Shown here: piece by piece, positions 9,901 through 18,791 of the stretch | Numbering within the stretch: the first letter of the stretch is position 1 | Layout of the letters: each line of letters begins with the position of its first letter | Assembly (NCBI RefSeq): GCF_031583025.1 | Contig: NZ_CP134062.1 | Location: forward strand, 5,739,234 to 5,803,233 | Direction: 5' to 3' | Source: Mycobacterium sp. Z3061 | GTDB taxonomy: Bacteria > Actinomycetota > Actinomycetes > Mycobacteriales > Mycobacteriaceae | DNA length: 64,000 nucleotides | Notes under the pieces: generated by a model | Told to the model about the DNA's origin: nothing | What the model saw: only the letters and a program-made list of their open reading frames with translations | Database searches by the model: none | Program-made: the position numbers and the translations under genes

Positions 9901-12667
9901 TGATTCCCAGGTTCACCGGTATCGCGCCGGTCTGGCCGTGCACTGAAAAGGACTCGATGGCCAGTCCGGTGATGTTGCCGGTGATGGGGATGTTGAGGAT
10001 GCCGCCACCGGCCAGGGTCAGGGGGATGTCGGGGATGGTCAGGGTGTAGTCGGCCTGGATCAGGCCCTGGCGGTCACCGCGCCACAACAGGCCGTTGCTC
10101 TGGTTGCCCGAGATGAACGCCCCGGTGTCGAGGTCACCGGTGTTGGCCCACCCGGTGTTGGTGTCCCCGGTGTTGAACCCGCCGGTGTTGACATCACCGG
10201 GGTTAAAGGACCCGGAATTGAAATCACCGGCGTTGAACCCGCCGCTGTTGTAGCTACCCGCATTAGCCCAGCCGGTGTTGAACCCACCGGCGTTGAACAC
10301 CCCGGTGTTCGCCGTCCCGGAGTTCCCGATCCCGGTGTTGAACGACCCCGAGTTCCCGATCCCATAGTTCCCCGTCCCCGAATTGAAGAACCCGACATTC
10401 CCAGTCCCGGAGTTGAACAACCCCACATTCCCCGAGCCGGAATTGAACGCCCCGAACCCCACCTGATGATCACCAGTCAACCCGACCCCGAAATTATTCG
10501 AACCCGTATTGCCGAACCCGATATTGCTCAGACCGCTGTTCCCGAAGCCAAAATTGGAATCCCCATCATTACCCCACCCGATATTGAACGAGCCAAGATT
10601 CCCCCACCCCACGTTATGACCACCGAGGTTGCCCCACCCCACATTGCCCGACCCCGCGTTGCCCGACCCAACATTCCCCTCACCGACATTCCCGCCACCC
10701 CAATTGCCCCCACCCACATTCCCGCCACCCAAGTTGAAATCCCCCACATTCGCCAAGCCCACATTCCCGCCACCCACATTGGCCACCCCCAGGTTGAACA
10801 CCCGCTCCACACCCGCACCCACCCCCAACACCGCATCCGACCACCCCGACACACCCTGCCCCACATTCCACAACCCCGACCCCAACCCACCCACATTCCC
10901 CACACCCGACAACACCCCACTGGACACATTCCACCAACCCGAACCCCCACCCACATTCCCAAACCCCGACGCCGAACCCGACCCACTATTGAAAAACCCC
11001 GACGACGGCCCACCCGTGACATTCCCCAACCCCGGCCCCGCCACCAACCCCAACACCGGAACCACCACCGGACCCACCGCCGGACCCAACAAACTCAACC
11101 GCAACGACTCACCCGGACCACCCACCACCAAGTTCAACGACGGACCCGACACCACAATCGAATCCACCACAATCGGACCGATCGTCCCGCTCAGTTCCGA
11201 GCCATTGAGATGCAATGCCGGAATGGTGAAGGACGGGATGGTGATGATTGGCTGACCGTTCACCAGGGATCCAAGGGTGCCCGTGACCGGAATATTGATC
11301 GGCACATCAACGTCAATCTGCAGGGCAATACGGGGGATGGTGAAGGTCAGGTCGAAGCCGGCCTGGCCCTGGTTGTCTCCGCGCCAGAAGAAGCCGTTGT
11401 TCAGATCACCCCGGTTGAACCCGCCGGTGTTGAAGTCCCCGGTATTGGCCCAGCCAGTGTTGTAATCCCCGGTGTTGAACCACCCCGTATTCGTCTGGCC
11501 GGGATTCCACGAACCGGTGTTGGAAGACCCCACGTTGAAGCTGCCGGTGTTGTAACTGCCCGGATTGGCGACCCCGGTATTCAGCACACCGGTGTTGAAC
11601 ACCCCGGTATTGAGCCGGCCCACATTGAACAACCCCAGATTCGACTCCCCGGAGTTCCCGATCCCCCAGTTCCCCGACCCGGAATTGAACAACCCCACAT
11701 TCCCCGACCCCGAATTGAACAACCCCATATTCCCGCCACCGGAGTTCCACGCCCCGAACCCCACCTGATGATCACCGGACAACCCGAAACCAACATTGTT
11801 CGACCCGCTATTACCAAACCCCACATTCCCCAACCCGCTGTTACCGAACCCGAAATGACCGTCACCCTGATTACCCCACCCGACATTGAACGATCCCAGA
11901 TTCGCCGGCCCCACATTGAAGTCACCCAGGTTCCCCGACCCCAGATTGAAACTCCCCACACTCCCCAACCCGACATTCCACAATCCACGATTACCCAGAC
12001 CAAAATTAGCGGAGCCCATATTGCCCACGCCGACATTGGCGTTGCCCAGATTCGCGACCCCCACTTCGAAAACACTGACGCGGCCCGGTGGGTTTGCCAC
12101 CGCGGATTGGGCAGATGCGAGTGCTGCCATAATCGCGCCGGACGGCTGCTGCAGTAATCGGGTGAATGGAGCCAACGCCGACACGATCGCGGAAGCCTCG
12201 GCGCGGTATCCGAACATGGCGGCGACGTCCTGCGCCCACATCTGCTCGTACTCGGCATCCACGGCAGCGATCGCCGGCGCGTTCAAGCCCAGGAAGTTCG
12301 AGGTCACCAGCTTCACCAGCTGAGAGCGGTTCGCCAACACCGAACCCGGATTCACGGTCGCCGCCAGCGTGGCCTCGAACGCAGTCGCGGTCATGCGAAC
12401 TTGCCCGGCGGCCTGCTCTACTTGTGCGCCCGTCGAGGCAAGCCAGTCGAGATACCGACCGGCCACCTCGACCATCGCCGCAGACGCCGCACCCTGCCAC
12501 GAGGCGCCCGCCAGCGCCGACGTTATCGAGGAAAACGCGGTTGTCGCCCAGCGCAACTCAGCCGCCAGCTCATCCCATGCGGCCGCCGCCGCCAGCAGCG
12601 TGCCAGTTCCTGCGCCACCGAATATGCGCGCGGAGTTGATTTCTGGTGGCGACACCACAAAATTCAT
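3950..12667 (-). CDS. Giant PPE-MPTR protein (2,905 aa)
   Basis: Residues ~1-185 are a PPE domain (SPPEINSARIF near the N-terminus, WQG motif at ~56-58, NFLGLNAPAIAAVDAEY), expected to pair with a PE partner and leave by an ESX type VII system. The rest is asparagine/glycine pentapeptide repeats (NxGxGNxG) in six blocks alternating between two types. Type A blocks close with WRGDNQG and type B with WRGDRQG. Each block is followed by a non-repetitive beta-rich spacer (for example DYTLTIPDIPLTL), giving three A-B super-repeats of about 900 residues. ATG at 12665-12667 is chosen because GGAGAGG lies 7-9 bases before it and the canonical PPE N-terminus begins there; the frame opens 19 codons earlier without support. 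No PE gene is adjacent. Long identical DNA blocks make exact length sensitive to assembly. Confidence 0.93.
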   Translation of the reverse strand: MNFVVSPPEINSARIFGGAGTGTLLAAAAAWDELAAELRWATTAFSSITSALAGASWQGAASAAMVEVAGRYLDWLASTGAQVEQAAGQVRMTATAFEATLAATVNPGSVLANRSQLVKLVTSNFLGLNAPAIAAVDAEYEQMWAQDVAAMFGYRAEASAIVSALAPFTRLLQQPSGAIMAALASAQSAVANPPGRVSVFEVGVANLGNANVGVGNMGSANFGLGNRGLWNVGLGSVGSFNLGSGNLGDFNVGPANLGSFNVGWGNQGDGHFGFGNSGLGNVGFGNSGSNNVGFGLSGDHQVGFGAWNSGGGNMGLFNSGSGNVGLFNSGSGNWGIGNSGESNLGLFNVGRLNTGVFNTGVLNTGVANPGSYNTGSFNVGSSNTGSWNPGQTNTGWFNTGDYNTGWANTGDFNTGGFNRGDLNNGFFWRGDNQGQAGFDLTFTIPRIALQIDVDVPINIPVTGTLGSLVNGQPIITIPSFTIPALHLNGSELSGTIGPIVVDSIVVSGPSLNLVVGGPGESLRLSLLGPAVGPVVVPVLGLVAGPGLGNVTGGPSSGFFNSGSGSASGFGNVGGGSGWWNVSSGVLSGVGNVGGLGSGLWNVGQGVSGWSDAVLGVGAGVERVFNLGVANVGGGNVGLANVGDFNLGGGNVGGGNWGGGNVGEGNVGSGNAGSGNVGWGNLGGHNVGWGNLGSFNIGWGNDGDSNFGFGNSGLSNIGFGNTGSNNFGVGLTGDHQVGFGAFNSGSGNVGLFNSGTGNVGFFNSGTGNYGIGNSGSFNTGIGNSGTANTGVFNAGGFNTGWANAGSYNSGGFNAGDFNSGSFNPGDVNTGGFNTGDTNTGWANTGDLDTGAFISGNQSNGLLWRGDRQGLIQADYTLTIPDIPLTLAGGGILNIPITGNITGLAIESFSVHGQTGAIPVNLGINVLGADTGGLDIRVGLPDPLPSVTIPIPPLPLNLHVTIDDTLTSIAIPRIAVNPIVLNNLVLGGVGTPLTVNVGGSAGPVVVQLLHVAAVPGLGNSTVAPSSGFFNSGAGGVSGLGNIGQVVSGYGNVGSMVSGVKNLGVLVSGVSTLGGSLSGIGNTASPGAGPSGVLGVGLASVGVGNVGFADIGWGNVGFGNVGDSNAGFGNLGAWNVGLGSVGSFNLGSGNLGDFNVGPANLGSHNVGFGNLGDHNFGFGNSGLNNVGFGNTGSNNVGFGLSGDHQVGFGAWNSGDGNVGLFNSGSGNVGLFNSGSGNWGIGNSGESNVGLFNAGRLNTGVFNTGVLNTGIANPGSYNTGSFNVGSSNTGSWNPGQTNTGWFNTGDYNTGWANTGDFNTGGFNRGDLNNGFFWRGDNQGQAAFDYTLTIPRIAIGLDVTIPLNIPITGALGNIVTDSFQIPALHLNGDNLDATIGPIVVDSIVVSGPSLNLVVGGPGESLRLSLLGPAVGPVVVPVLGLVAGPGLGNATGGPSSGFFNSGSGSASGFGNVGGGSGWWNVSSGVLSGVGNVGGLGSGLWNVGEGVSGWSDAVLGVGAGVERVFNVGVANVGGGNVGLANVGDVNLGGGNVGVGNWGGGNVGEGNVGSGNAGSGNVGWGNLGGHNVGWGNLGSFNIGWGNDGDSNFGFGNSGLSNIGFGNTGSNNFGVGLTGDHQVGFGAFNSGSGNVGLFNSGTGNVGFFNSGTGNYGIGNSGSFNTGIGNSGTANTGVFNAGGFNTGWANAGSYNSGGFNAGDFNSGSFNPGDVNTGGFNTGDTNTGWANTGDLDTGAFISGNQSNGLLWRGDRQGLIQADYTLTIPDIPLTLAGGGILNIPITGNITGLTVNPFTIHGVGGGGIPVVGHLTLLGQTPNITIGIDLPDPVGHVGVDVPGLPIRLEIGVANNFLQPITTPAIRINTIAFNNVVLGGVGTPLTVNVGGSAGPVVVQLLHVAAVPGLGNSTVAPSSGFFNSGAGGVSGLGNIGQVVSGYGNVGSMVSGVKNLGVLVSGVSTLGGSLSGIGNTASPGAGPSGVLGVGLASVGVGNVGFADIGWGNVGFGNVGDSNAGFGNLGAWNVGLGSVGSFNLGSGNLGDFNVGPANLGSHNVGFGNLGDHNFGFGNSGLNNVGFGNTGSNNVGFGLSGDHQVGFGAWNSGDGNVGLFNSGSGNVGLFNSGSGNWGIGNSGESNVGLFNAGRLNTGVFNTGVLNTGIANPGSYNTGSFNVGSSNTGSWNPGQTNTGWFNTGDYNTGWANTGDFNTGGFNRGDLNNGFFWRGDNQGQAAFDYTLTIPRIAIGLDVTIPLNIPITGALGNIVIDPFTIPALDLVNPNGDGNSITGTIGPLRTDPITILGPSLSLLVGGPGQGLHLSFSGPGLGPLVVPVLGLVAGPGLGNVTGGPSSGFFNSGSGSASGFGNVGGGSGWWNVSSGVLSGVGNVGGLGSGLWNVGEGVSGWSDAVLGVGAGVERVFNLGVANVGGGNVGLANVGDVNLGGGNVGVGNWGGGNVGEGNVGSGNAGSGNVGWGNLGGSNVGSGNAGSGNWGGGNAGSVNIGWGNTGAGNVGFGNTGSNNFGVGLTGDHQVGFGAFNSGSGNVGLFNSGTGNVGFFNSGTGNYGIGNSGSFNTGIGNSGTANTGVFNAGGFNTGWANAGSYNSGGFNAGDFNSGSFNPGDVNTGGFNTGDTNTGWANTGDLDTGAFISGNQSNGLLWRGDRQGLIQADYTLTIPDIPLTLGGGGLIKLPVTGNITGLTVNPFTIHAVNGGAIPVNFDIVVDAQTDGFDLVIPLPDPFPNVHIPVSGLPISLQIPLRSALDPIQVPEIRLATIPLDLTVGSDTTFLTVGLAGGSGPIAVPVSRLLAMAGIGNSTTAPSSGFFNSGGGGTSGFGNIGDTISGIFNVGSHISGFENYGGELLSGLTNLGSAMSGIGNTSSLDIAIAGLISGIGNFGTRLSGLFLQGSVP
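4632..5104. repeat. 473-bp repeat within PPE-MPTR gene, copy 1 (type B block)
   Basis: Reads the same by eye as 7332-7804 and 10014-10486 (offsets 2700 and 2682). It encodes the type B pentapeptide block ending at the WRGDRQG motif plus the start of the following spacer. Divergence starts sharply on both sides (at 4631 and 5105), as expected after recent homologous duplication or gene conversion. Confidence 0.85.
5874..7038. repeat. 1,165-bp repeat within PPE-MPTR gene, copy 1
   Basis: Matches 8559-9723 at a constant offset of 2685 with no difference noticed by eye. It spans a spacer end, a full type A pentapeptide block and the linker that follows. Both ends break abruptly into diverged sequence. 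Confidence 0.85.
7332..7804. repeat. 473-bp repeat within PPE-MPTR gene, copy 2
   Basis: Second copy of the type B block at 4632-5104. It is followed by sequence that matches copy 3's flank better than copy 1's around 7805-7950, so copies 2 and 3 share a longer homologous tract than copies 1 and 2. Confidence 0.85.
8559..9723. repeat. 1,165-bp repeat within PPE-MPTR gene, copy 2
   Basis: Second copy of 5874-7038. A third, diverged relative lies around 11380-11990 and carries several substitutions, for example in the block nearest the PPE domain. Confidence 0.85.
10014..10486. repeat. 473-bp repeat within PPE-MPTR gene, copy 3
   Basis: Third copy of the type B block. Homology to copy 2 continues past its right edge through roughly 11030 with scattered differences. 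Confidence 0.85.
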
Positions 12668-12831
12668 CGCCGCAACCTCTCCGGCAGATGGCCGAGCCCG
12701 CGACCGCCCACCGCTCACCCGCAAATGACGCCGCGGCCAGTACCGCGGTTACCCGAAACGTCTCAAGCGGCTGATTGCGCGTCAGCCTACGCCCGATTCG
12801 GCCGGAATATGCCGAAATGTAACAAATACAA

Positions 12832-12846
12832 ATGACCAGCGGTCAT
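12832..12846. promoter_or_regulatory. Palindrome upstream of giant PPE gene
   Basis: The sequence ATGACC-AGC-GGTCAT is an exact 6+6 inverted repeat with a 3-base centre. It lies in an AT-rich stretch (12820-12920) unlike the surrounding DNA, between the PPE start (12667) and the ctpE end (12924). It could be a transcription-factor site for the PPE gene; no regulator is identified and chance is possible. The remaining 12668-12831 sequence shows nothing else clear. Confidence 0.35.
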
Positions 12847-12923
12847 AAACGATTCGCGATTCATTTTGGCTGTAAAATTCGTGTACAAATTGGCTCGTTT
12901 ATGCAAGCAATTGACGCTAATGT

Positions 12924-15308
12924 TCAGGACGTCCGGCGGTGCCACACTTGCGGTCGCACGCCGAGGATCCTGGCCCGAACCCACCACATCGTCTCGATCG
13001 TCGCGGCCCCCAGCACTCCGATACCCAGCGCGACCGAGGTGACCCACGGATTCGACGGGTCCAGGAAGAACTTTCTCTGCGCCCACGGCAGACTGAAGAT
13101 CAGCACGTATGCCGACGCCGAGGCGATCACCAGCGCCAACCTCCACCACTCGTACGGTCGGGCCGCAACCGCAAGCACCCAGACCGCGGTCACCAGCAAG
13201 GTGATCAACGCCGCGGTGGACGCCTGGTCCTGCTGCACCGAGGTTGCGTGACGGCCGTGGTAGGCGGTCAGGTAGGTCGCGAACGTCGCAATGCCGACGA
13301 TCAGACCAGCCGGCAGCGCGGAGGTCAGCACCCGCCGGACGAAGCCCGGGTACGCGCGCTCGTTATTCGGCGCAAGCGACAAGATGAATGACGGAATTCC
13401 GATGGTGAACCACGCCGCGATGGTGACGTGGATCGGCTGGAACGGATAGAGCAGCGGCTCGGCCCCCAGCGGCTTGGCCAGCAGACACTCAAGTCCCACC
13501 AACAGCGCCAGCAATGCGGCGTAGACGGTCTTGGTCAGGAAAAGAGTTGCGACCCGCTCGATGTTGCCGATCACTCGCCGTCCTTCGCCAACGACATACG
13601 GCAGGGTCGCGAACCTGTTGTCTAGCAACACGATTTGCGCGACCGCCCGCGATGCTGGACTGCCGGCGCCCATTGCCACCCCGATGTCGGCGTCTTTGAG
13701 GGCCAGCACGTCGTTGACGCCGTCTCCGGTCATTGCCACGGTGTGACCGTGTGATTGCAGGGCATGGACGATGGCACGTTTCTGGTCTGGACGGACGCGG
13801 CCGAACGTGTTGTGCGAGTCAAGCGCGTCGGCCAGTTCCGCTTGGTCGCTGGGCAGCCGGCGGGCGTCCATCGCGCGGCCATGCAGACCGAGCTTGTCCG
13901 CCACCGCCCCGACCGACACCGCGTTGTCCCCGGAGATCACCTTGACCGCTACCGATTGCGCGGCAAAGTATTCCAGCGTCTCGCGCGCGTCGGGACGCAC
14001 CCGCTGCTCCAGCACCACCAGGGCAACCGGTGTCACCGCACCCGGGGCCTCCGGATCGTCCACCGGGACACCGGCGGATCCCAACAACAGCACCCGCAAC
14101 CCTTGGGCACCGAACCGCTCGGCCTGCTCGGCCGCTGCCGACTGCGGATCGAGCAGCACATCGGGCGCACCGATCACCCAGTTGCCGTGATCGCCGAACG
14201 ACACGCCACTCCACTTGGTCGCCGATTTGAAAGGCGCTGTAGCGCTGGGGATCCAGCCGGGCGCCGTGTCATAGGCCTCGGAAATTGCCAGCATGCTGGC
14301 ATTCGGGCGGGGGTCGGCCGCGGCCAGCGCGGCAAGCACCTCGGCAACACTCTGCGCCGCGTCGTCGAGTTCCCGGACTTCGGACACCCGCATTCCGGTT
14401 TCGGTCAGGGTGCCCGTCTTATCCGCGCAGACCACGTCGACGCGTGCCAATCCCTCGATGGCCGGCAACTCTTGCACGAGACACTGCCGCCGGCCCAGTC
14501 GGACCACGCCGACGGCGAACGCGATCGACGTCATCAGCACCAGCCCTTCGGGCACCATCGGCACCAGCGCGCCCACCATGGCAAGCACCGACTCGCGCCA
14601 CCCCACGTTCGTGGTGAACAGCTGGGTGTAGATGGTCAGTAGTCCCACCGGGATCAGGAGGTAGGTGATGAACTGCAAGATCCGGTTGATGCCGTTTCGC
14701 AGTTCGGATTTCACCAAGGTGAACTTGCTGGCTTCGGCGGCCAGTTTGGCCGCGTAGGCATCGCCGCCGACCTTGGTGGCACGGTAGGCGCCGGCGCCGG
14801 CGACAACGAAGCTTCCTGACATCACCTTGTCGCCAACCTCTTTGGCGATCGGATCGGCTTCCCCCGTCAGCAGCGATTCGTCGATCTCGAGGTTCCGCGC
14901 TTCGACGACCTCACCGTCGACCACGATCTGATCGCCAGGGCCCAGCTCGATGATGTCGTCGAGCACCACGTCCCCGGGTGGCAGGGTGACCGTGCCGGAT
15001 TGCCTGCGCACCAGAGGTTTTGCCTGACCGATGATCGCCAGCCGGTCCAGCGTCTGCTTGGCGCGGATCTCCTGAACCATGCCGATGACACTGTTCGCGA
15101 CGATGAGCATCCCGAACAGCCCGTTGATCAAAGATCCGGTGATCAGCACGATGCCGAACAGCACACCGAGGATCGCGTTGATCCGCGTGAAGACATTGGC
15201 CCGGACGATGTGAGCGATGCTGCGGGTGGCACGCTCGGGAACGTCGTTGGCCTGACCGTCGGCGACCCGCTGGGCCACCTCCGCATCGGTCAGGCCACTG
15301 GCGGTCAT
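12924..15308 (-). CDS. ctpE: P-type cation ATPase CtpE (calcium-transporting type)
   Basis: 794 residues, near the ~797 of M. tuberculosis CtpE (Rv0908, by memory), which is reported to act in calcium uptake and cell-surface integrity. Visible parts: two N-terminal membrane segments (~35-75); the actuator [19 protein letters not shown] (~150-170); the membrane helix with PEGL; the phosphorylation motif DKTGTLT with the acceptor aspartate at ~296; the hinge [20 protein letters not shown]; and six C-terminal membrane segments. Its ATG overlaps the stop of the upstream serine-hydrolase gene (15305-15308), so it is the last gene of the echA6 operon. Ion specificity rests on family membership. Confidence 0.95.
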   Translation of the reverse strand: MTASGLTDAEVAQRVADGQANDVPERATRSIAHIVRANVFTRINAILGVLFGIVLITGSLINGLFGMLIVANSVIGMVQEIRAKQTLDRLAIIGQAKPLVRRQSGTVTLPPGDVVLDDIIELGPGDQIVVDGEVVEARNLEIDESLLTGEADPIAKEVGDKVMSGSFVVAGAGAYRATKVGGDAYAAKLAAEASKFTLVKSELRNGINRILQFITYLLIPVGLLTIYTQLFTTNVGWRESVLAMVGALVPMVPEGLVLMTSIAFAVGVVRLGRRQCLVQELPAIEGLARVDVVCADKTGTLTETGMRVSEVRELDDAAQSVAEVLAALAAADPRPNASMLAISEAYDTAPGWIPSATAPFKSATKWSGVSFGDHGNWVIGAPDVLLDPQSAAAEQAERFGAQGLRVLLLGSAGVPVDDPEAPGAVTPVALVVLEQRVRPDARETLEYFAAQSVAVKVISGDNAVSVGAVADKLGLHGRAMDARRLPSDQAELADALDSHNTFGRVRPDQKRAIVHALQSHGHTVAMTGDGVNDVLALKDADIGVAMGAGSPASRAVAQIVLLDNRFATLPYVVGEGRRVIGNIERVATLFLTKTVYAALLALLVGLECLLAKPLGAEPLLYPFQPIHVTIAAWFTIGIPSFILSLAPNNERAYPGFVRRVLTSALPAGLIVGIATFATYLTAYHGRHATSVQQDQASTAALITLLVTAVWVLAVAARPYEWWRLALVIASASAYVLIFSLPWAQRKFFLDPSNPWVTSVALGIGVLGAATIETMWWVRARILGVRPQVWHRRTS

Positions 15309-16888
15309 CGCGTGAAGGTCCCCAGGCCGCTGGAGTCGAAGTATTCGATCTTCAGTGCCTCGCCGGTGAAAACTGCCGTGGAAACCGAACCGGGCAACGC
15401 GTTTTCGGTGGACAGCGGGAAGGTGAAAGTGTCGCCGTCCCAGTGCGCCAAGTCGAAGCTCTGGTTTTTCGGTCCGAGCGTGAGCTGCAGCCGGCCGTCG
15501 TGGTCGCTGACGGTAGCCGGTCCCCAGTAGTCGTTGTTATAGACGCCGGCGTAGTCGCTTAGCGGCTTGGCCGGTGCGGGGCTGACCGGCGGCTGCTTGC
15601 CGACGAGCGTGCCGTCGGGGTTGTTCATCGGCGCAAGTTGTTGCCGGTACAGATTCGCCCAGTCCTCTCGCACCTGGCCGTATTGCACCAGATCCATGAA
15701 CTCCGCGGTCAGCGCCTCTGGAATACCGTACGGCGCGGCGTTGGTGAGGGCGATGATACCGATGTCCTCCGACGGCATGACGGCGAAATTCGTTGCGGCG
15801 CCGAGCCCGAAGGCCCCCGAGTGGCTGTACATCGTGCGGCCCGACGAGGTCACCGAGGTGTTGAACCCGTGGCCGTAGGTGCCGGCTCTGGCATTCGGGT
15901 TCCTGGCTGCAGTCGAGATGACCTGCGGGGTGATGGCCGGCAATAGCGCCTCCGGTGAAGTGATCCGCTGGCCGTTGTAGGTGCCGTTGGCCATCACCAT
16001 GGTCAGCCAGCGCGCCATGTCGTTGACCGAAGAACTCACCCCGCCGGCCGGCGTCTGAGGGTCGGGATCGCGCTGGAATCGCGCTTCCCACCTGTCACCG
16101 CTCTTGATGTGATTGACCGCGTGGTTGGGCCTGGCCAGGAAATCGGCGAACTTCGAACTGGTCGACGTCATCCCCAGCGGGCGGTACAGGACCTCCTCGG
16201 ACAGGTCCTCCCAGGGCTTGCCGGCCGCCGCGGCCACCGCCTCCGCAGCTGCCGTCACGCCGAAGTTGGTGTAGGCGTAGCTGATTCGAAACGGCGCGAG
16301 CGGCAGGTACTTCAACCGTTCCAGCACCTGCCGGCGGTCGTAGCCCAGATCTTCCAGCGCGTCGCCGGCGTGGTCAGGCAGGCCTGAGCGGTGCGAGTAC
16401 AGGTCGGCGACGCTGACGTGCGTGGTGACATAGGGATCGATGAGGGTGAAGCCCGGCAGCTTCGTCGCCACCGGCGTATCCCAGGTGACGGCGCCTTCGG
16501 TCACCTGGTGTGCCACCACGGTTGCTCCAACCGACTTGGAAACTGACGCCAGCTGGAACACGGTGTCGGCGTTGACCTTGTTATCCGGGCCGTCTCCTTT
16601 GCTGGCATCTTTGATGCCGAATCCTTTGGCATACAATGTCTTTCCGCCATGGACGATCGCCACCGCCATACCCGGCACGCCGGAGTTCTTCATCAGCTCG
16701 GCTACCAGGCCGTCGACCTTGGCGACGGCGTCGTCGATGCGCCCGGCGGGTATCTGCACTCCGGACACTTCGTTGGGAGGCACCTGCGCCGGCGGCGATG
16801 AAGGCCCGGCGGCCGGCCGGGAGGATCCACAACCGGTCACCGCGAGCAGCATCATCAGCAATGCGGCGGCGGCCGCGCGTTTCGTCAT
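15305..16888 (-). CDS. Beta-lactamase-fold serine hydrolase, lipoprotein (Rv0907-like)
   Basis: 527 residues. The N-terminus ([23 protein letters not shown]) is a lipoprotein signal with lipobox VTGC, so the protein should be anchored outside the cytoplasmic membrane. The penicillin-binding-protein/class C beta-lactamase fold is shown by SxxK in [13 protein letters not shown] in SYAYTNFGV, and the late [10 protein letters not shown] region. Such proteins are esterases, peptidases or beta-lactamases acting on wall or lipid substrates. The C-terminal ~120 residues form an extra beta domain ending LGTFTR. It lies between the metallo-beta-lactamase-fold gene (19 bases) and ctpE (4-base overlap). 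Confidence 0.9.
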   Translation of the reverse strand: MTKRAAAAALLMMLLAVTGCGSSRPAAGPSSPPAQVPPNEVSGVQIPAGRIDDAVAKVDGLVAELMKNSGVPGMAVAIVHGGKTLYAKGFGIKDASKGDGPDNKVNADTVFQLASVSKSVGATVVAHQVTEGAVTWDTPVATKLPGFTLIDPYVTTHVSVADLYSHRSGLPDHAGDALEDLGYDRRQVLERLKYLPLAPFRISYAYTNFGVTAAAEAVAAAAGKPWEDLSEEVLYRPLGMTSTSSKFADFLARPNHAVNHIKSGDRWEARFQRDPDPQTPAGGVSSSVNDMARWLTMVMANGTYNGQRITSPEALLPAITPQVISTAARNPNARAGTYGHGFNTSVTSSGRTMYSHSGAFGLGAATNFAVMPSEDIGIIALTNAAPYGIPEALTAEFMDLVQYGQVREDWANLYRQQLAPMNNPDGTLVGKQPPVSPAPAKPLSDYAGVYNNDYWGPATVSDHDGRLQLTLGPKNQSFDLAHWDGDTFTFPLSTENALPGSVSTAVFTGEALKIEYFDSSGLGTFTR

Positions 16889-16907
16889 GGCCGCACTTTA
16901 GCCCGCG

Positions 16908-18026
16908 TTACAGCCGCCACCACGGGTTGAATCGCAGCGGGTTGACCGTGTCGATGCGCTGCCCGGGCAACGGCACGGCAACTTGAACGCCATCCGGCTC
17001 GGCCGCCTTGAGCACCCGCTCGACCGGCTCCGCCCACGGGTGCGGCGCCAACCGGAAGGTGCCCCAGTGGATCGGTACCAGCAGCCCCGAACCTGAGTCG
17101 GTGACGTCCAGGTGTCCCCGGACCGCCTCCTCGGGATTCATGTGGATGTCGGGCCACGCCGTGTTGTACGCCCCGATCGGCATCAGCGTCAGGTCGAACG
17201 GTCCGTGGTCAGAACCGATCTCAGCGAAGCTCTTGGTGTAGCCGGTGTCGCCGCCGAAGTATGCGCGGTGGCGGGGGCCGATAAACGCCCAGGACGCCCA
17301 CAGCGTGTTGTTGCGGGTGAAGAAACGACCCGAAAAGTGCCGGGCCGGCATGCAGACGATGGTCAACTCGTCGACCTGCGCGCTCTGATTCCAGTCCAGT
17401 TCGACGATCCGCTGCTCGGGTATCCCCCATGAGCGCAGGTGCGCTCCCACCCCGAGCGGCACGAAGAACGGCGCCCGTTGGGTGCGGGCCAGCGCACGCA
17501 CGGTGTCGATGTCCAGGTGGTCGTAGTGGTCGTGGCTGATCACCACGGCGTCCACCGCCGGCAGCCCTTCCAGCAGGACCGGCGGCGGGTGCAAACGCTG
17601 CGGACCCACGATGTCCGACGGCGAGCAGCGTTCGCTCCACACCGGATCCGTCAGTACGCGGTAACCGTCGATCTCCACCAACGCCGTCGAGTGCCCGAAC
17701 CAGCTCACCGCCAGCTCCGCCGGCTCGCCCTGGTAGATCGACGGCGAGGCCAACGGGATCGGCTTCGCGGGCAGGCTGGCGCCGCGGTTCCCGACCAACT
17801 CCCACGCGATCTGCCGCATCTCCTCGCGGTTCATCACATAGAGCGAACTCGGGTCGAGGTTGACGAAAACCCCGTCCTGGTAGTTCGGCGAACCTTCGGA
17901 GACCGCCGCGATCGACGACGGGTCGGCGCCCAGCGCCGCAGGCGCGCCGTGCAGCGCCCGCAGCAGCCAGCCACCCGCCGCCAGCGAAACCGTACCGCCG
18001 GCCAGTCGCAGCGCCCGCCGCATCAT
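16908..18026 (-). CDS. Metallo-beta-lactamase-fold hydrolase (Rv0906-like, NAPE-PLD/UlaG type)
   Basis: 372 residues from the ATG at 18024-18026 (a second ATG follows immediately); this equals the M. tuberculosis Rv0906 length by memory. An arginine-containing hydrophobic N-terminus (MMRRALRLAGGTVSLAAGGWLL) suggests export or membrane anchoring. Metal ligands of the fold are visible in order: HSTALVEIDG, SHDHYDHLD (HxHxDH), MPARHFSGR, GGDTGYT, and a late VPIHWGTF. The family hydrolyses phospholipid-like N-acyl ethanolamine phosphodiesters or sugar lactones; the substrate here is unknown. It follows echA6 by 5 bases. Confidence 0.9.
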   Translation of the reverse strand: MMRRALRLAGGTVSLAAGGWLLRALHGAPAALGADPSSIAAVSEGSPNYQDGVFVNLDPSSLYVMNREEMRQIAWELVGNRGASLPAKPIPLASPSIYQGEPAELAVSWFGHSTALVEIDGYRVLTDPVWSERCSPSDIVGPQRLHPPPVLLEGLPAVDAVVISHDHYDHLDIDTVRALARTQRAPFFVPLGVGAHLRSWGIPEQRIVELDWNQSAQVDELTIVCMPARHFSGRFFTRNNTLWASWAFIGPRHRAYFGGDTGYTKSFAEIGSDHGPFDLTLMPIGAYNTAWPDIHMNPEEAVRGHLDVTDSGSGLLVPIHWGTFRLAPHPWAEPVERVLKAAEPDGVQVAVPLPGQRIDTVNPLRFNPWWRL

Positions 18027-18031
18027 GACAG

Positions 18032-18763
18032 TTACGCCCCCTGAAAGTTCGGCGGCCGCTTCTCGATCCTGGCGACCTGCGCCTCGATCACGTCCTGGCT
18101 GCCCCACGCTTTGTCGAAAAGATCCTTGTGCTCGGGCCGCGGTTCTTCGATCGACCCGTCATCGTTGAGTACCCGCTTGGCGTGCTGGATAGCCAGCGGC
18201 GCCAGACCGGAAATCTCCGCTGCCCATTCCTGCGCATCGGCGAGCGTTCCGATTCGGTTGGCCATCCCGGTCTGCAGCGCCACGTCGGCGGTCAGCTTCT
18301 CGGCGGTCAGCAGCATCGCCCGCGCCCGGCCGTGACCAACCAGCGACGACAGCCGACGGATACTCCAGTTATCCAGGGCCAGGCCGTATTTCGAGGTCGG
18401 GAATTGAAAGAATGCGTCCGGGGCTACGACCCGCAGGTCACACTGCATGGCCAACTGCAGTCCCGCGCCGATGGCAGGTCCGTTGACAGCGCCGATCACA
18501 GGGACCGGCACCGCATCCATCACCCGGTGCAGCTCGACCAGCCGGTCGGGGTAATCCGCGGCGAAGGCGTCTCCGGACAAATCGGCGCCCGCACAGAAGG
18601 CGGTGCCCTGGCCGGTCAGCACGACGACCCGGGTGTCCGTCCCGTCCGCCTTGAGCAGAGCTTCCCGCAGTTCCTCCACGAGTTGAGAGTTCAGGGCATT
18701 GCGTCGCTCGGGCCGCTGCAGCTCGATAGTCGTGACGGCTTCGCTCTGGGTGACACCGATCAT
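18032..18763 (-). CDS. echA6: Enoyl-CoA hydratase-family protein EchA6
   Basis: 243 residues from the ATG at 18761-18763, the same length and nearly the same sequence as M. tuberculosis EchA6 (Rv0905, by memory). An upstream in-frame start at 18805 would run into the accD3 promoter side and lacks support. The crotonase oxyanion-hole segments are [13 protein letters not shown] and [16 protein letters not shown]. EchA6 is known not as a classical hydratase but as a protein that binds long acyl-CoA and feeds it to FAS-II for mycolate synthesis; it is the target of GSK724-type inhibitors. First gene of the operon leading to ctpE; divergent from accD3 with 28 bases between the starts. Confidence 0.96.
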   Translation of the reverse strand: MIGVTQSEAVTTIELQRPERRNALNSQLVEELREALLKADGTDTRVVVLTGQGTAFCAGADLSGDAFAADYPDRLVELHRVMDAVPVPVIGAVNGPAIGAGLQLAMQCDLRVVAPDAFFQFPTSKYGLALDNWSIRRLSSLVGHGRARAMLLTAEKLTADVALQTGMANRIGTLADAQEWAAEISGLAPLAIQHAKRVLNDDGSIEEPRPEHKDLFDKAWGSQDVIEAQVARIEKRPPNFQGA

Positions 18764-18791
18764 GGGGGCCAGGATATATAGCCTCGTCCTT

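Noticed and set aside
10466-12157. Plus-strand open frame of 563 codons, and similar ones at 6959-8050 and 8047-9588
   Set aside because: Same cause: antisense shadows that recur at the super-repeat period. No start signals or recognisable domains.
3950-12667. CRISPR array or true satellite DNA in the repetitive 8.7 kb
   Set aside because: Repeat units are coding, of 15-base phase with variable sequence and no constant repeat/unique spacer alternation.
13755-14642. 295-codon plus-strand frame
   Set aside because: Antisense to ctpE, whose P-type ATPase motifs are intact; the plus-strand product is Arg/His-rich as expected from high-GC antisense.
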